DNA of 64,000 nucleotides from Calendula officinalis (lineage: Eukaryota > Streptophyta > Magnoliopsida > Asterales > Asteraceae): NCBI GenBank assembly GCA_963853835.1, contig OY970825.1, positions 40,396,908 to 40,460,907 of the forward strand, given 5' to 3'. How positions within the stretch are numbered: the stretch's first letter is position 1; every line of letters begins with the position of its first letter. Made by a program: the position numbers and the translations under genes. Below, in pieces: positions 50,635 through 61,202 of this stretch. The notes under the pieces are model-generated. The model saw nothing but the letters and a program-made list of their open reading frames with translations, did no database searches and had not been told where the DNA came from.

Positions 50635-51137
50635 TATTTAATATAGCTCTTTTTTAGCTTGATAAACTTGATTTATGCTCATTATTTTTGGTATATTTTT
50701 TAATTAACAAGGGAAGGGCATAGAAAGTAAAACTATTAAAACATGACAATATCATATCTCTTCATTTATCTTAATCGATTACCATTTATGTTCTTTCATA
50801 ATACTCCGTGTATATTGTAACCTTTTATGTATATGTTTATTAATATTTATACCACAAAACCATTCTAGAAGATTTAAGGAAAAAATGTATGACTAAAAAA
50901 ATATTGCCTTCTTTCTTTTTCATTCAAATCAAGGAGACAAAGAACATTACATTTGTGGCACACAATATTGTATTTTCAAAGAGACTCACATGGGACGTCC
51001 AAAAAATATTATTCCCCACACCCCTTTACATATAAATAAATAAATAATAGTTATGTAAAAACTAAATAAAAAAATGTCAGTAAATGTTTCTTCAATTTGA
51101 AGATCATTAAAAGAATCATCGATCAAGAAAATAGTTT
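50635..51137. other. non-coding spacer, includes 3' UTR of the ERF gene
   Basis: AT-rich with no gene. The part near 51050-51137 would be the 3' UTR of the minus-strand ERF gene. Confidence 0.5.
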
Positions 51138-51788
51138 TTATCTGCAGAAGCTCCAAAGATAGATATCACCACCTTCTTCATCATAAACATCTTCGGTAAT
51201 TATGGAAGAAGAATGATCGAACTCAAAAAACGACGTATCAAGCATCCCGTCGTTGTACCTTGGTGAATCGAAATTGTACCAGGGTGCAACCATCGACATC
51301 AAGGTACCATCTAGAGGATTATTTGATGAAAATAATGATTCGTGGTCATCTTCAATCGGATTGGCGGGCGGTGTTGTAGATGTTGAAGATGATAAAGATG
51401 ACGAACATGATGGTGATGGTGATGGCGGTGATAGTGGTGGTGGTGGAGTAATGGCGGCAGTGGCGGCGGCAGCGGCAATCTTTTGGATTGATTTTGGTGA
51501 CATGATGGTTGTGGAATATTGATGATGATCATATTCGGTATGCGGAAAATTAAGATTTGCGGTGGGACCCTTGAGGCAAAGTAGGGCGGCATCATAGGCT
51601 CGAGCTGCTGCTTCAGGAGTTGAATAAGATCCTAACCATATCCGTGTTTTTTGATTGGGTGCTCGAATCTCGGAAACATATGAACCCCAACTCCTCATTC
51701 TTACTCCTTTATATTTCTTCATACTAATCATTGATGATGATGTTTTCATTGACTGATCTACTTCGATCTTCGACTCTTTTTTCACCAT
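51138..51788 (-). CDS. AP2/ERF transcription factor, ERF012/013/014-like
   Basis: A single-exon gene of 216 residues. The AP2 domain spans about residues 26-82 (YKGVRMRSWGSYVSEIRAPN, TRIWLGSYSTPEAAARAY, LCLKGPTANLNFP) and should bind GCC-box or DRE-like promoter elements in the nucleus. The run RAPNQKTRIWLGSY and the block MSPKSIQKIAAAAA after the domain are typical of the ERF012/013/014 group in the DREB subfamily. The DREB-type Val (V38) is kept, and the later Glu position is Ala (A43), as usual in this group. Pro/Ser-rich and acidic stretches follow. The chain ends in DIYLWSFCR, close to the LWSY-type C-terminal motif of DREB proteins. An in-frame Met 53 codons upstream (51947) would add a basic His/Phe-rich segment unlike the family, so Met at 51788 (MVKKESKIEVDQ) is chosen. 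Members respond to stress and hormones. Its role here is inferred from the family. Confidence 0.92.
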   Translation of the reverse strand: MVKKESKIEVDQSMKTSSSMISMKKYKGVRMRSWGSYVSEIRAPNQKTRIWLGSYSTPEAAARAYDAALLCLKGPTANLNFPHTEYDHHQYSTTIMSPKSIQKIAAAAATAAITPPPPLSPPSPSPSCSSSLSSSTSTTPPANPIEDDHESLFSSNNPLDGTLMSMVAPWYNFDSPRYNDGMLDTSFFEFDHSSSIITEDVYDEEGGDIYLWSFCR

Positions 51789-51985
51789 TATTTTTCTCGA
51801 ATAAACACGAACAACTAACGCAAATTTTGATCTGTTAACCCTTTTGACAAATTTCCGAGCAACAAAATAAAACCGATCGAGCCTTTGAAAGATATATGAA
51901 TGAATGAATGAATGAATGAAAACCTTGTGTGTGTGTGATTGATGCAAAGAACAATGGTGAAGATGAAATGAATGGAACTTCTTAT

Positions 51986-51996
51986 TGTATATATAG
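51986..51996 (-). promoter_or_regulatory. candidate TATA box of the ERF gene
   Basis: The minus strand reads CTATATATACAAT about 200 nt before the chosen start codon. This implies a 5' UTR of about 170 nt, which contains a short GAATGAAT/CATTCATT repeat. Confidence 0.5.
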
Positions 51997-54114
51997 TCTT
52001 CAAGTGAGCAAGCTAGAGCTAGTGAAATGGGTGACAGGTGTTTTTGTTTCTATTTTTAGTTTAGTTTTAATTTTATATTAGTATAAAAAATGGAGAGACT
52101 TTGAGTTCACATTTCTTACATAAACACCCCTTTGACTACGAGTTTGTATTAGCTTGCAAATAGCATATTTAGAGCAATGTGTATCAAATATATTTTTAAT
52201 AAAAGTATCAATAAATTATAATGATAAATAATTAAAAAAGATATGTATAAGGAATCACTCAAAAAATATATTTTTTAATTTTTTTTTCTGAGTGACTTTT
52301 TAAAAAAACCACTACAATAAATCAATTTTTAGAGCAATTTTTGAACCGCTTCAAAAACCATTTGATATTTTGGAACGATGAGTATAGGAACGGTCCCAGC
52401 ACTGCTTCAGAACACCTTTAAAACCGTTTTTAAAGGCTATTTTACTTAGTAATGGTAACATGAAGTAAAAACTTCAAAAACTTTGCAATACTTAAATACC
52501 TAAATATTTAAATACGTTGTAGGTATTTTGATTTTACGGTATATCATCCATTACATAGAGAAAAATACTTTGTAAAATGTAAATTCTTTAAGTAGTATTA
52601 GGGATAAAATGCGATCATATTTCGTATTAGTATATATATGCGTGTATTTTTTTTTTTAATTATCAACAAAATCTAAACTTTTAGAAAACTATAAGATCAT
52701 CATATGTAATTTAATAAACGCGTACAATGCTTTTTAAGGATAATAATGCAAAGAGATATCCATGTATTAAAGATACATATAGCATGTAAATACGTAATGA
52801 TTATAAACGATACATATGTAAATTTAGTGGGAACTTGGAAAGTGGTATTGTTGCATGGATTTTGACTTAGAGAGCAAGCCATCGTCCACATGAAGATTGA
52901 TGCGAAAAGTGAAAAGGAAAAAAAGAAACAATTAGAAAGTTAGGGGTGAATTAGTAATCTCCAAATACCACATGGGCGTTGATTATTTTATTTAAGGAAA
53001 ATAAGAAAACATTTGACATAGGATTCTGTACTTTACCACTTGTACGTAGCTTCCTGGATTTTCCATTAACTTCTACTCTTCTAGTGATAAAATTGTATTG
53101 TCACATATAATCATATTTTTAACTACTGTATTACAGTTGAATTTTATTACGTAGTAAAAAGACTTTTTCTACTTAACAAAAGATTATTTTACTTATATTA
53201 TTACTTTCTTAATTTTAATTAAATTAGTCAATCACAACTTTTTATTTCACAAATTATCTTCAATTTGTTTTTGACAACGACACCAATTTTCATTTAACCA
53301 AGTTTACATCTTCGATAATTTTCCCACAAAAATTAGTTACTGTCTTTTATAGAAGACGTAAAAAATAGTAATTATCTCACATAATTTTTTTCTAAACCTG
53401 GATTTATTTTTACAAAGCCATTTTTTATATATATATTATTACAATGCTTTTTTTTAATTAAAACTTAATGAAAATTTGATGTAAAAAGTATTAAGTGATT
53501 TGAACTTACTATTGGAGATGCTCTAAATAAAGCATATACGTCATTATCACTCAAAATCACATCAACACTACGATTCTGCATGGTTAATTGGTTACTAACC
53601 TCGTATTAAAAAGAAATAATTTTTAATTTTTGTAAAGCAACAAAAGGAAAGAAAAAGGAAGAAGCTAAAGACGCGCAATGGAACAGTAAACCCACCCCTG
53701 TGCCTTGTAAAATTAAGCTAACCAGCTGTTGCTCTTCTGTCTCTCATTGCCCCCAAAAACCGCGTTCAAAATCATATATATTTTTCATTTTTAGCCCTCC
53801 ATTTTACCATATTTCTAGCTACAACGTTAACATTTGGGGGTAATTAAATCTAAGCCACATTATCATGTAGGGTCATATTTGACAAAATAAAACTTTTGTC
53901 GATCTTCTTATCTTAATATGAACCATTCATTTTGAAAGGTGATGTCTAAACTACACAAATTACTTTATAGGAAAATGTTAATGACATCTCTAATTTAAGA
54001 ATGCAAAATAATAAAAGACATCCCCCTAAATTTTGAAAATATTACTTTTTTTAATCAATGTACAAGCCTTGCATGTTAGTGACAGCCCTAAGGGATGTCA
54101 TTAGCAAAACCCTA
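51997..54114. other. intergenic region between ERF gene and hAT-like MITE
   Basis: No gene is recognised. At about 52310-52455 a fragment beginning CACTACAATAAATC and containing TTTTTGAACCGC words may be a worn CACTA-type end, but no clean opposite end was found. Confidence 0.4.
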
Positions 54115-54122
54115 CTTTACAT

Positions 54123-54679
54123 TAGGGGTGACAATTTCTGGCCCGACACGAAACCCGACTTGAAATCGACACGAAAATAAATAGATTTGGGTTGAGGTAA
54201 AAAATAATTGGGTCAGTCTCGGTTTGAGTCAGCTGACCCGTTTATTAAACAGGTTACCTTCGGGTCAATGATAATTTAAATGGATCGATCCGCCAACCCG
54301 TATAATTATTAAAATATGTATTTATACTTAATTTATAGTTTACAAGTTAAAACATAATTAATGGTTAGATAAAAATTAGAATGTTACTTAGTAATTTGGT
54401 GTTTAGTATTTTGTTATGAATTTGTGTAATAACAACATTTTGACATGTTTGACCCGTTTAATTTGTTTGACCTGATAACCTGTTTAACCCATTTTATTAA
54501 ATGGGTTATATGGGTTAGGTTTGGGTTGAAGTTAAACAAGTTAGGGTTGAGATATTTGATCCGTTTATATAAACAGGTCGGTTTCGGGTTGAACGCTCGA
54601 CCAACGGGAGAGGGAGAGTGAAAGGAATTTCTGACCCGCGAACCCGTCAACCCGAACCCGACCTCAATTGTCACCCCTA
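54123..54679. mobile_element. hAT-like MITE
   Basis: 557 bp with perfect terminal inverted repeats TAGGGGTGACAATT and AATTGTCACCCCTA. It is flanked by an 8-bp target duplication with one mismatch (CTTTACAT at 54115-54122, CTTTATAT at 54680-54687). An 8-bp TSD points to the hAT superfamily. The interior is built on ACCCG/CGGGT words and encodes nothing. Confidence 0.85.
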
Positions 54680-54733
54680 CTTTATATGTCATAATTGTTG
54701 TTTTACAGTGGTTTACTTTAAATGTTATGCAGT

Positions 54734-57256
54734 TGTAACGCCCCAAAATTTGTATTAATTAAATAATATTATTTTAATCACATTTTTATTATTTATAATT
54801 AATATTATTCAGGCGACCTATAGTTTGGCGGTTCATATTATTTAGGAGACCGGTAATTAGACAGTTTGTTTTAGTTAGACGTTTTTAATTATTTGGACCG
54901 TTATTTAACCATAGGAGTTGTGTGGTATTTTTAGTCGGGCCGGCCGATAGGCCAAGGCCTACTCTATATTACTTCGTTTGTATCTCGAGCTGGTCTCTGT
55001 TTAGTTGTTTTCCTTGTTCCCTTTTCTTTTGTTCGACCAGGGTAAGGTTCGTGGGTTTATTGTGAGCCCGAGTTTAGTAATATTAGTCCGGCTAGATAAG
55101 GGACAAACTAGTGAGCATGAAGATCTGATGGGCTATCATTTATTGGGCTGAGCTTGTGTTCTGCGTGAGATAACGGGATTAATTCCCCCAAATGTCGACA
55201 CTCTCTTATTATACCCTAGTAGCCGACAACCCTATCCATTTTCTTTGTTTCATTCGGCGGCCACCCCCAAGAGAACACCACCGTATTGTTGAGCTCCACC
55301 ACATATTCCGGTAAACCTCCATCTTGTTCCTCCATCTCGTTCCCTCATTTCGACCTTGCCTTGCCACCGGAGAGTTTCTGCTTCCGCTGAAAACCTTTCC
55401 TCCGCCGATGAGCTCCTGTTTCCGTCACAGGTTTCTGTACCGCCGAGCTCAAACCGATTCAGTCCCGCCGCCATTGAGCTTATCCCGTTTCTGTTCAGAT
55501 GCCGTCGAGCACCACCATCTTCCCATTTCATACATGGGTTTCGTTCGTTAGCTAGGGACGACGACAAGCAGCAAAAATTGAGCTTGAAACTAGTTAGAAG
55601 CCAAGCAGTACGTGGTAGAGTATCGAGCAAGGTACGTTTGTTGACCAATCCGTGTGGTGGTGCTTGGACATTATCATTTCCGGTAAACCACCATCCTTGC
55701 TTCCCGTCGATCAATATTTTAAAACCATCTAATGTTCTGCTCGTGTGATTTGTCTTGAGCAGCGTAGATGTCGAGTGGTAGCAAACTCAGCAAGAGAGTG
55801 GTGATATGAAAGGAATCGAGCTCACAAGAGGGATTGGTATAGCCTCTTCCTTTCCGTTTTCTACTCGTTTGAAACCTCAAACACCACCGTTTTGGTTAGC
55901 TTTCAAGGTTTGGGATATGGGTTTTATTTCATGAGTGTGTTTTTGCGTATCTGTGTAAAGTTTCTCGAATTGTCCAATGGTTTCCATGCTGCTTGTTTTG
56001 TTTATAATTATTTTTAATTAAGGGTGGAGTTTTGTCGTTATTTTAATCAATAAGGAGGTGTTATTACTATTTAATCGGTAAAAGAAAAGAAAACATTTCT
56101 AATCTTTGGAAAAGATTTTTTTTTAAATCTAGGAGCAGGCTTTTATTTTTATTTAAACAAGGGGAAAACTTGTTTTATTTAAATCAAAGAAAAACTTTTA
56201 TTATTATTTAATCAAGAGAGAGACATTTTCTTTTACGAGTTGAGTTGGGTTTAAGCTGGGTTATTTTATGTGCTTTAGGATCGTTTAGGCGCTAGCCGGC
56301 GAGTAGTGTAGAGTGCTGAGAGATCATCGGAGCTTACGTTATCAAGGACCTTCTAGGACCGGTTAGAGACGCTCTTCAGTACCGAGGATATTTAGGAGCT
56401 TACGGTTATTCGAGGTGAGTATTCTCACCGTGTATTCAGTTATAACGATACGTGCATGACTCATATGGTTAACTGTTTTGATCTGTTGTACTTTCTGTGT
56501 GTTGATCTGTTATCTGAGTGACTGTTTTTGCATACTACTGATCTGAGACGGACGTGCCGAGTATCTGAGCCGGTACCAAGTCATTTTGTGCTACTAAGTG
56601 ATAGGGCTATCTGTGTGGTTTATGTTAGGAGTTGAAAACATAAAAATAATTAATAAATCTCAGTGGAAATTCTGTGTGGTGGCCTGAGTGCCAAATTCTG
56701 TGTGGGCCCTTGTGGCAAATTCTGTCTGGGCCCTTGTGGCAAATTCTGTGTGGGCCCTTGTGGCAAATTCTGTGTGGGCCCTTGTGGCAAATTTTGTGTG
56801 GGCCCTTGTGGCATTTTAGTGTAAGGAGAGGCGAGGTTGATCTCTCGACTCGAGTTACACAAGCGCGCTATATAAATTTAAAAGATACAAAAACTGAGAA
56901 ATTAACTTAGTGGTAAATGATTAGGAGTTCACCTGTGTGCCCTCATGTATATTATGTTGTAGTTGTTTGCATTTTGAGTTTATTCACTCAGCTTCCCCGC
57001 TGACCCAAAAACTCCCTCCCATTTTTCAGGTACTAGCAAAGGAAAGGATAAGGTGGACGGTTGACTGCTGTATTACTTCTTAGTGCTGATGTGAAATGTT
57101 TTTATTATTTCAAAACTCTGAATTTTATTTAAGACATTTCCGCATTAAATACATTTTATATTAAATAATTATTTTGGGGGATTATTTATGGGACCTTTTT
57201 TATTATAATTTTGAATTTAAAAATTTTAAAAATCTTGTAAATTTTAGGGTGTTACA
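54734..57256 (+). repeat. 5' LTR of the LARD-type gypsy element
   Basis: 2523 bp. Holds a tandem repeat of 24 bp at 56668-56816. Long frames on either strand around 55250-55750 recur in the second LTR and look like chance frames. Confidence 0.93.
56668..56816 (+). repeat. 24-bp tandem repeat in the 5' LTR
   Basis: About six units of GGCCCTTGTGGCAAATTCTG plus TGTG, the first and last diverged. The other LTR has one unit fewer (63132-63259). Confidence 0.93.
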
Positions 57257-57259
57257 AGT

Positions 57260-57271
57260 TGGTATCAGAGC
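57260..57271 (+). other. primer-binding site of the LARD-type gypsy element
   Basis: TGGTATCAGAGC, a perfect tRNA-iMet site three bases after the LTR. Confidence 0.92.
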
Positions 57272-60200
57272 ACTGACTTGAGGGATTTGGGTTCGCAAGG
57301 GGCGAATTCAAACTCAAGTTGAAATATTTTTTTTGAAAAGAGTAAAACAGTTTCTAAGAGAAGTTTCACATCAAACGTACAGCATGTCACGTCGACCTCT
57401 CGCTTCCTACTGCCGGTAATATTTTAGTGTATTAATTATTTGAGATTTTGCTATATTCTTAGTGTAGATGAGTAGCGTATTCTGAAAATTTTCAGCTTAT
57501 TCCCTGAGAGAATTACCTGTGAATTGTATGGATAAACATATATGTATATAAATATACTAATACAAGATTCTATAATTATGAGTACTATTTAGAGCTTAAT
57601 TTGAGCATAGTTTTGGTTTTAATTTATTAGAGTTCTAAATATTTATATATACAAAAGCATACAATGAAGAAGTGTGAAATTATAAATTTCAATGGGAAAG
57701 TAATAAAAGTTTCAATTTAGAGAAACACCTTATAGAGTTGAAGTGAGATTTCATAAATTCTGAGACAATTTAACCAAAAGTGTAATAAATGGATATAAAC
57801 TGAGGATATAAAACCCCATAAATTATTTTATGAGAACATGTTATGGGTAAATAAGAAATGAAGGATAATGAATTTGTCACATTGAGAAAATATTAAAATC
57901 TTACATTTTGGGAAAGCACTTAATAAAAAGAGTTATTGAAATGAGTAAACTGTGAAACGAGGAAATAAAATATATTTATATTATCAACTAATTTAAAGAT
58001 AGAATATATTTATGATGGTTTATCAAGTGGAGTAAAGTGAAAATACCGTGAGCATATTTTTGTTGTGTTAAAACTTCAGTTGGTTTAATCATGTTTTTAA
58101 ATGTTAAATTATCATTTGAGATTTTATTTAGTGAAATTTTTTTTTTCAGTTATTCATCAAATTTATAATTTGTGAAATTTTTAGCATTTTGGATGTTATA
58201 AAATCTTGGGTCAATTAAAAAGGAAAATGTTTTTATAAAGAAATGAAACACGAGTATTGAGGAAAAATCATGCTAGGAAATAATAAACTGAGATTTATTA
58301 AATTGAGATCAAATAAGAAAACCCTTAAAGTATGTGATTTAAAAAGCTGAGTATGAAAATCCTTCAATTTTTCTTTATGTGATTAATGAGTTCAATGAAG
58401 AATTATTAAATTAACGCAAAGATATTGAATAAACTATATAAGTTTGTTATATTAATTCATCGAGAATTTCCGAGCTGAATTAAAGATAAGTTATTCAAAT
58501 TTAATTTATTAAAAGTGAACTAAAGGGGAACTATCATCATTAATTCGGTGGTGATCTATTTAAAACGAATTAAAAGAGTTTAGGAGCTATATTATGTTCT
58601 GAGTTTAAGTGTTGAAAGCATAATAAAATATTTTGGCTGAGTACCTTTTGCTGAGTGCCTTTTGCTGAGTGCCTTTTTGCTGAGTGCCTTTTGCTGAGTG
58701 CATTTCTGAGTAATGTTTATAAGATTTTGAGTAATTTATCGGATATGAAAGTAAAATTTTCTTCCTTTTTAGTGTGATTTGCTGGTGGATTTATGTGTGG
58801 GAAGTTGTGAACTTTGGGGTTGACCCGTGACCAAACAAAGGTAGGTGTCAAAAGTAATAGAGGGCCCCTATTACCGTACACACAGGACTTTTGGTTGGTT
58901 ATGGGGAGATTTTGAGGGGAACAATAGACCAATGCTTGTTATTGTGAATTTGGTATGTGTATCCTAATTGCTTGGGTGATTATATATTTATTTGCTCTAT
59001 TTGGTAGAGAATGTTAGTTCCAAACTCGAGGACGAGTTTTTCTCCAAGTGGGATTGAGTAGGGAAATTGGCAAGAAATAATTATCATTGACTACTATTTT
59101 TAAATATTATGACCATAATGCTTATGCATAAAGATTTTTCTGGGTAAAGAAGTTAAAGTGTGAAATATAGATAATATAATTGATCAGAGAGTTTATAAGA
59201 GTAATTATCGAACTGAGTAATTAAGATTATTTAAAGTCATTTCACAGGGTAATTATAGAGTTTATAAAATTGATAACCGAGATTAATTAGGCTGAGTGCA
59301 AATGTGCAAATGAGATGTTACAAATATTATAACTATATAGCTAATGAGATAATGAGAAATTATAAAGTAATGAGAATTTATAATGTGTCGGATATGAGGA
59401 AATGAGTTAAAAGGAGGTTGTTAATTGGAGTTGATAATGAATTATTAAAACGAGCTCAAATGAGAAAATTTCATGTAGATTGATTATCGAGTAAATTTTT
59501 AAGTTATAAGAAGTTTATAAATCGAGTTAAATGAACAGGTCAATAAAACAAGTTAAAAGAGAAAAGTTTTAAATTGTCGGGAATTTCTATTTAAAATTTG
59601 GAGGTGCTATAAAGTTTTTATGAGAAAATCATATTTTGTGAGTAATATATTTTATTCAGAGTTGTCGAATAATATTTTATTTATTAATTTATTTAATTTA
59701 TAAATTTTTGAAGTGTTATAAAATTTTATGGAAAAAAAAAATTAATTAATTATGAGCAATTATTAAATGAGTTGAAGTTTATATTGAACTAATGGATTAA
59801 TTCGTAAATCGAGTAATAAGAAATCAGTCAAATAAGTGTATAAAATTTAATTGATTTTTTTTTAGTAGAAAGTGGGCAATATGAGTTTAATGAGTAAATA
59901 TGTGGTCCAAATAATAAAAAAAAAATAAAAAGTTATAAGTTGACTTGTGGGAAGTCATTAAACGAGGTTTGAAATAAGTTATTAGTATAGATTGAGATAA
60001 GTTAAAAGTTGAATTATGAAAATTTTAATCGAGTGTATTTGGAGTATATGCAAATGAGTAATTTGAGGAGATATACTTTATATAGAAATAATTCGTTCTA
60101 ATTACTGGTACGTATATCTTAGTTATTAATCGGAGGTGACCTAATATATATATATATATATCAACGAGTATATGGGAGATGAATCGGATGTGTGTAATTA

Positions 60201-60430
60201 TGCATTTACATGATTATATATGAGATTTATGTGTGGTAGGTAACGCTGTTGATGATAGATATTGCTACCTTCTAAGTTACAATTCTGGGTATAGTTCTGA
60301 ATTACATTCGTGAGTGATATTTCTGAGTAAATACTTGAGTTGCTTATTGTGTGCTTATGATTCTTCGTGTATCATCCTGCATTCCTGGGTGAATTACATG
60401 AGTACTACTGGGTGATTTTGAATTCTGTGT
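57272..60430 (+). other. non-coding interior of the LARD-type gypsy element
   Basis: AT-rich sequence dense in GAGTAATT and GAAATTTATAA-like words. No domain is recognised. A short repeat of CTGAGTGCCTTTTG occupies about 58636-58710 (five units), and a short TA run lies at 60144-60161. Confidence 0.6.
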
Positions 60431-60725
60431 GAATTATCTATGTGATAGGTGCATTCCTTGTGAACAACGTGCCTGCTTTTGTATTATTTGACAGTGGGGC
60501 GACCCACACATTCATTCCTTATGCTTTAGCAAAACGATGTCCCATAGTGTAGAGAACCTTTCTGAGCCATTCTGATAGAGAATTGTCAATAATGAGATTT
60601 TTTTTATGTTGCTAAAATGTATAGTTACCAGTTAATAGAGTTGTACGAGAAGAAATTTCCCATAAAAAACTTATTGTTATCGACATGAGAGAGCCGTGTG
60701 TGGTAGTGAGTATGGATTGAATGAC
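60431..60725 (+). pseudogene. gypsy protease remnant
   Basis: FLVNNVPAFVLFDSGATHTF has an intact retropepsin Asp-Ser-Gly. It continues to ALAKRCPIV, where a TAG (60551-60553) ends it. After shifts, VVVSMDW near 60700-60720 matches the second protease half (VVLGMDWL in relatives). No RT follows. Confidence 0.8.
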
Positions 60726-61202
60726 CAAGTTTCACGCCGAGATCATCTAACATCATCAACAAACCCGTAGCAAATTCCAAGTGGAGTTGAATCGGTGATT
60801 CAACACAACGTTAACCGCTGAGTTCAGCAACTGTGTGCGACTGCGAGAACAAGAATACGTCTTCATAAGAGTATCGGGAGTTATTGTGCGTCATTTTTTT
60901 TTTGACATCCCTTTCGTCGTTAAACCGAGGCCCTTAGAGAACATTCGTTTTATTTCTTTTATCCTTAACTTTTGCGCCGCCAGTGATGGACGAGTTGTAT
61001 ACGCATTTGCAAGAGCCGGAGTTTATGCTGATCGAGTAGGTCACCTTGAAGAATTTTCTTTTCTTTTTGTAATTTTGCCATTTTTTGTTATCTCTTAATG
61101 TGTGCCGTTGACGAGTCTGAGTCTGAAACGCGAGATTACTACCCTGAGCTTTTTTCCGAGCGATGACTTCGAGGACGAAGTCTATTTCAAGTGGAGTTGA
61201 GT
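60726..61202 (+). other. 3' end of LARD interior with pol-end trace and purine tract
   Basis: The segment ending GACTTCGAGGACGAAGTC, then TATTTCAAGTGGAGTTGAGT, resembles the end of pol plus polypurine tract in gypsy relatives. The rest is unrecognisable. Confidence 0.45.

Noticed and set aside
51789..51947. N-terminal extension of the ERF protein from the upstream Met
   Set aside because: The added 53 residues are unlike any ERF N-terminus and lie where the 5' UTR is expected; Met at 51788 starts a family-like protein.
52310..52455. Possible small CACTA element
   Set aside because: The left end CACTACAATAAATC is suggestive, but the opposite end does not form a convincing inverted repeat and no 3-bp TSD was found.
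55250..55748. Frames of 130-154 residues on opposite strands, repeated at 61719-62217
   Set aside because: They lie inside the two LTRs of one gypsy element, overlap each other on opposite strands and match no known family; the duplication reflects the LTRs, not a gene family.
56650..56910. Repeat protein frame (PQGPTQNL units)
   Set aside because: Translation of the 24-bp LTR tandem repeat; open on both strands because the unit length is divisible by three.
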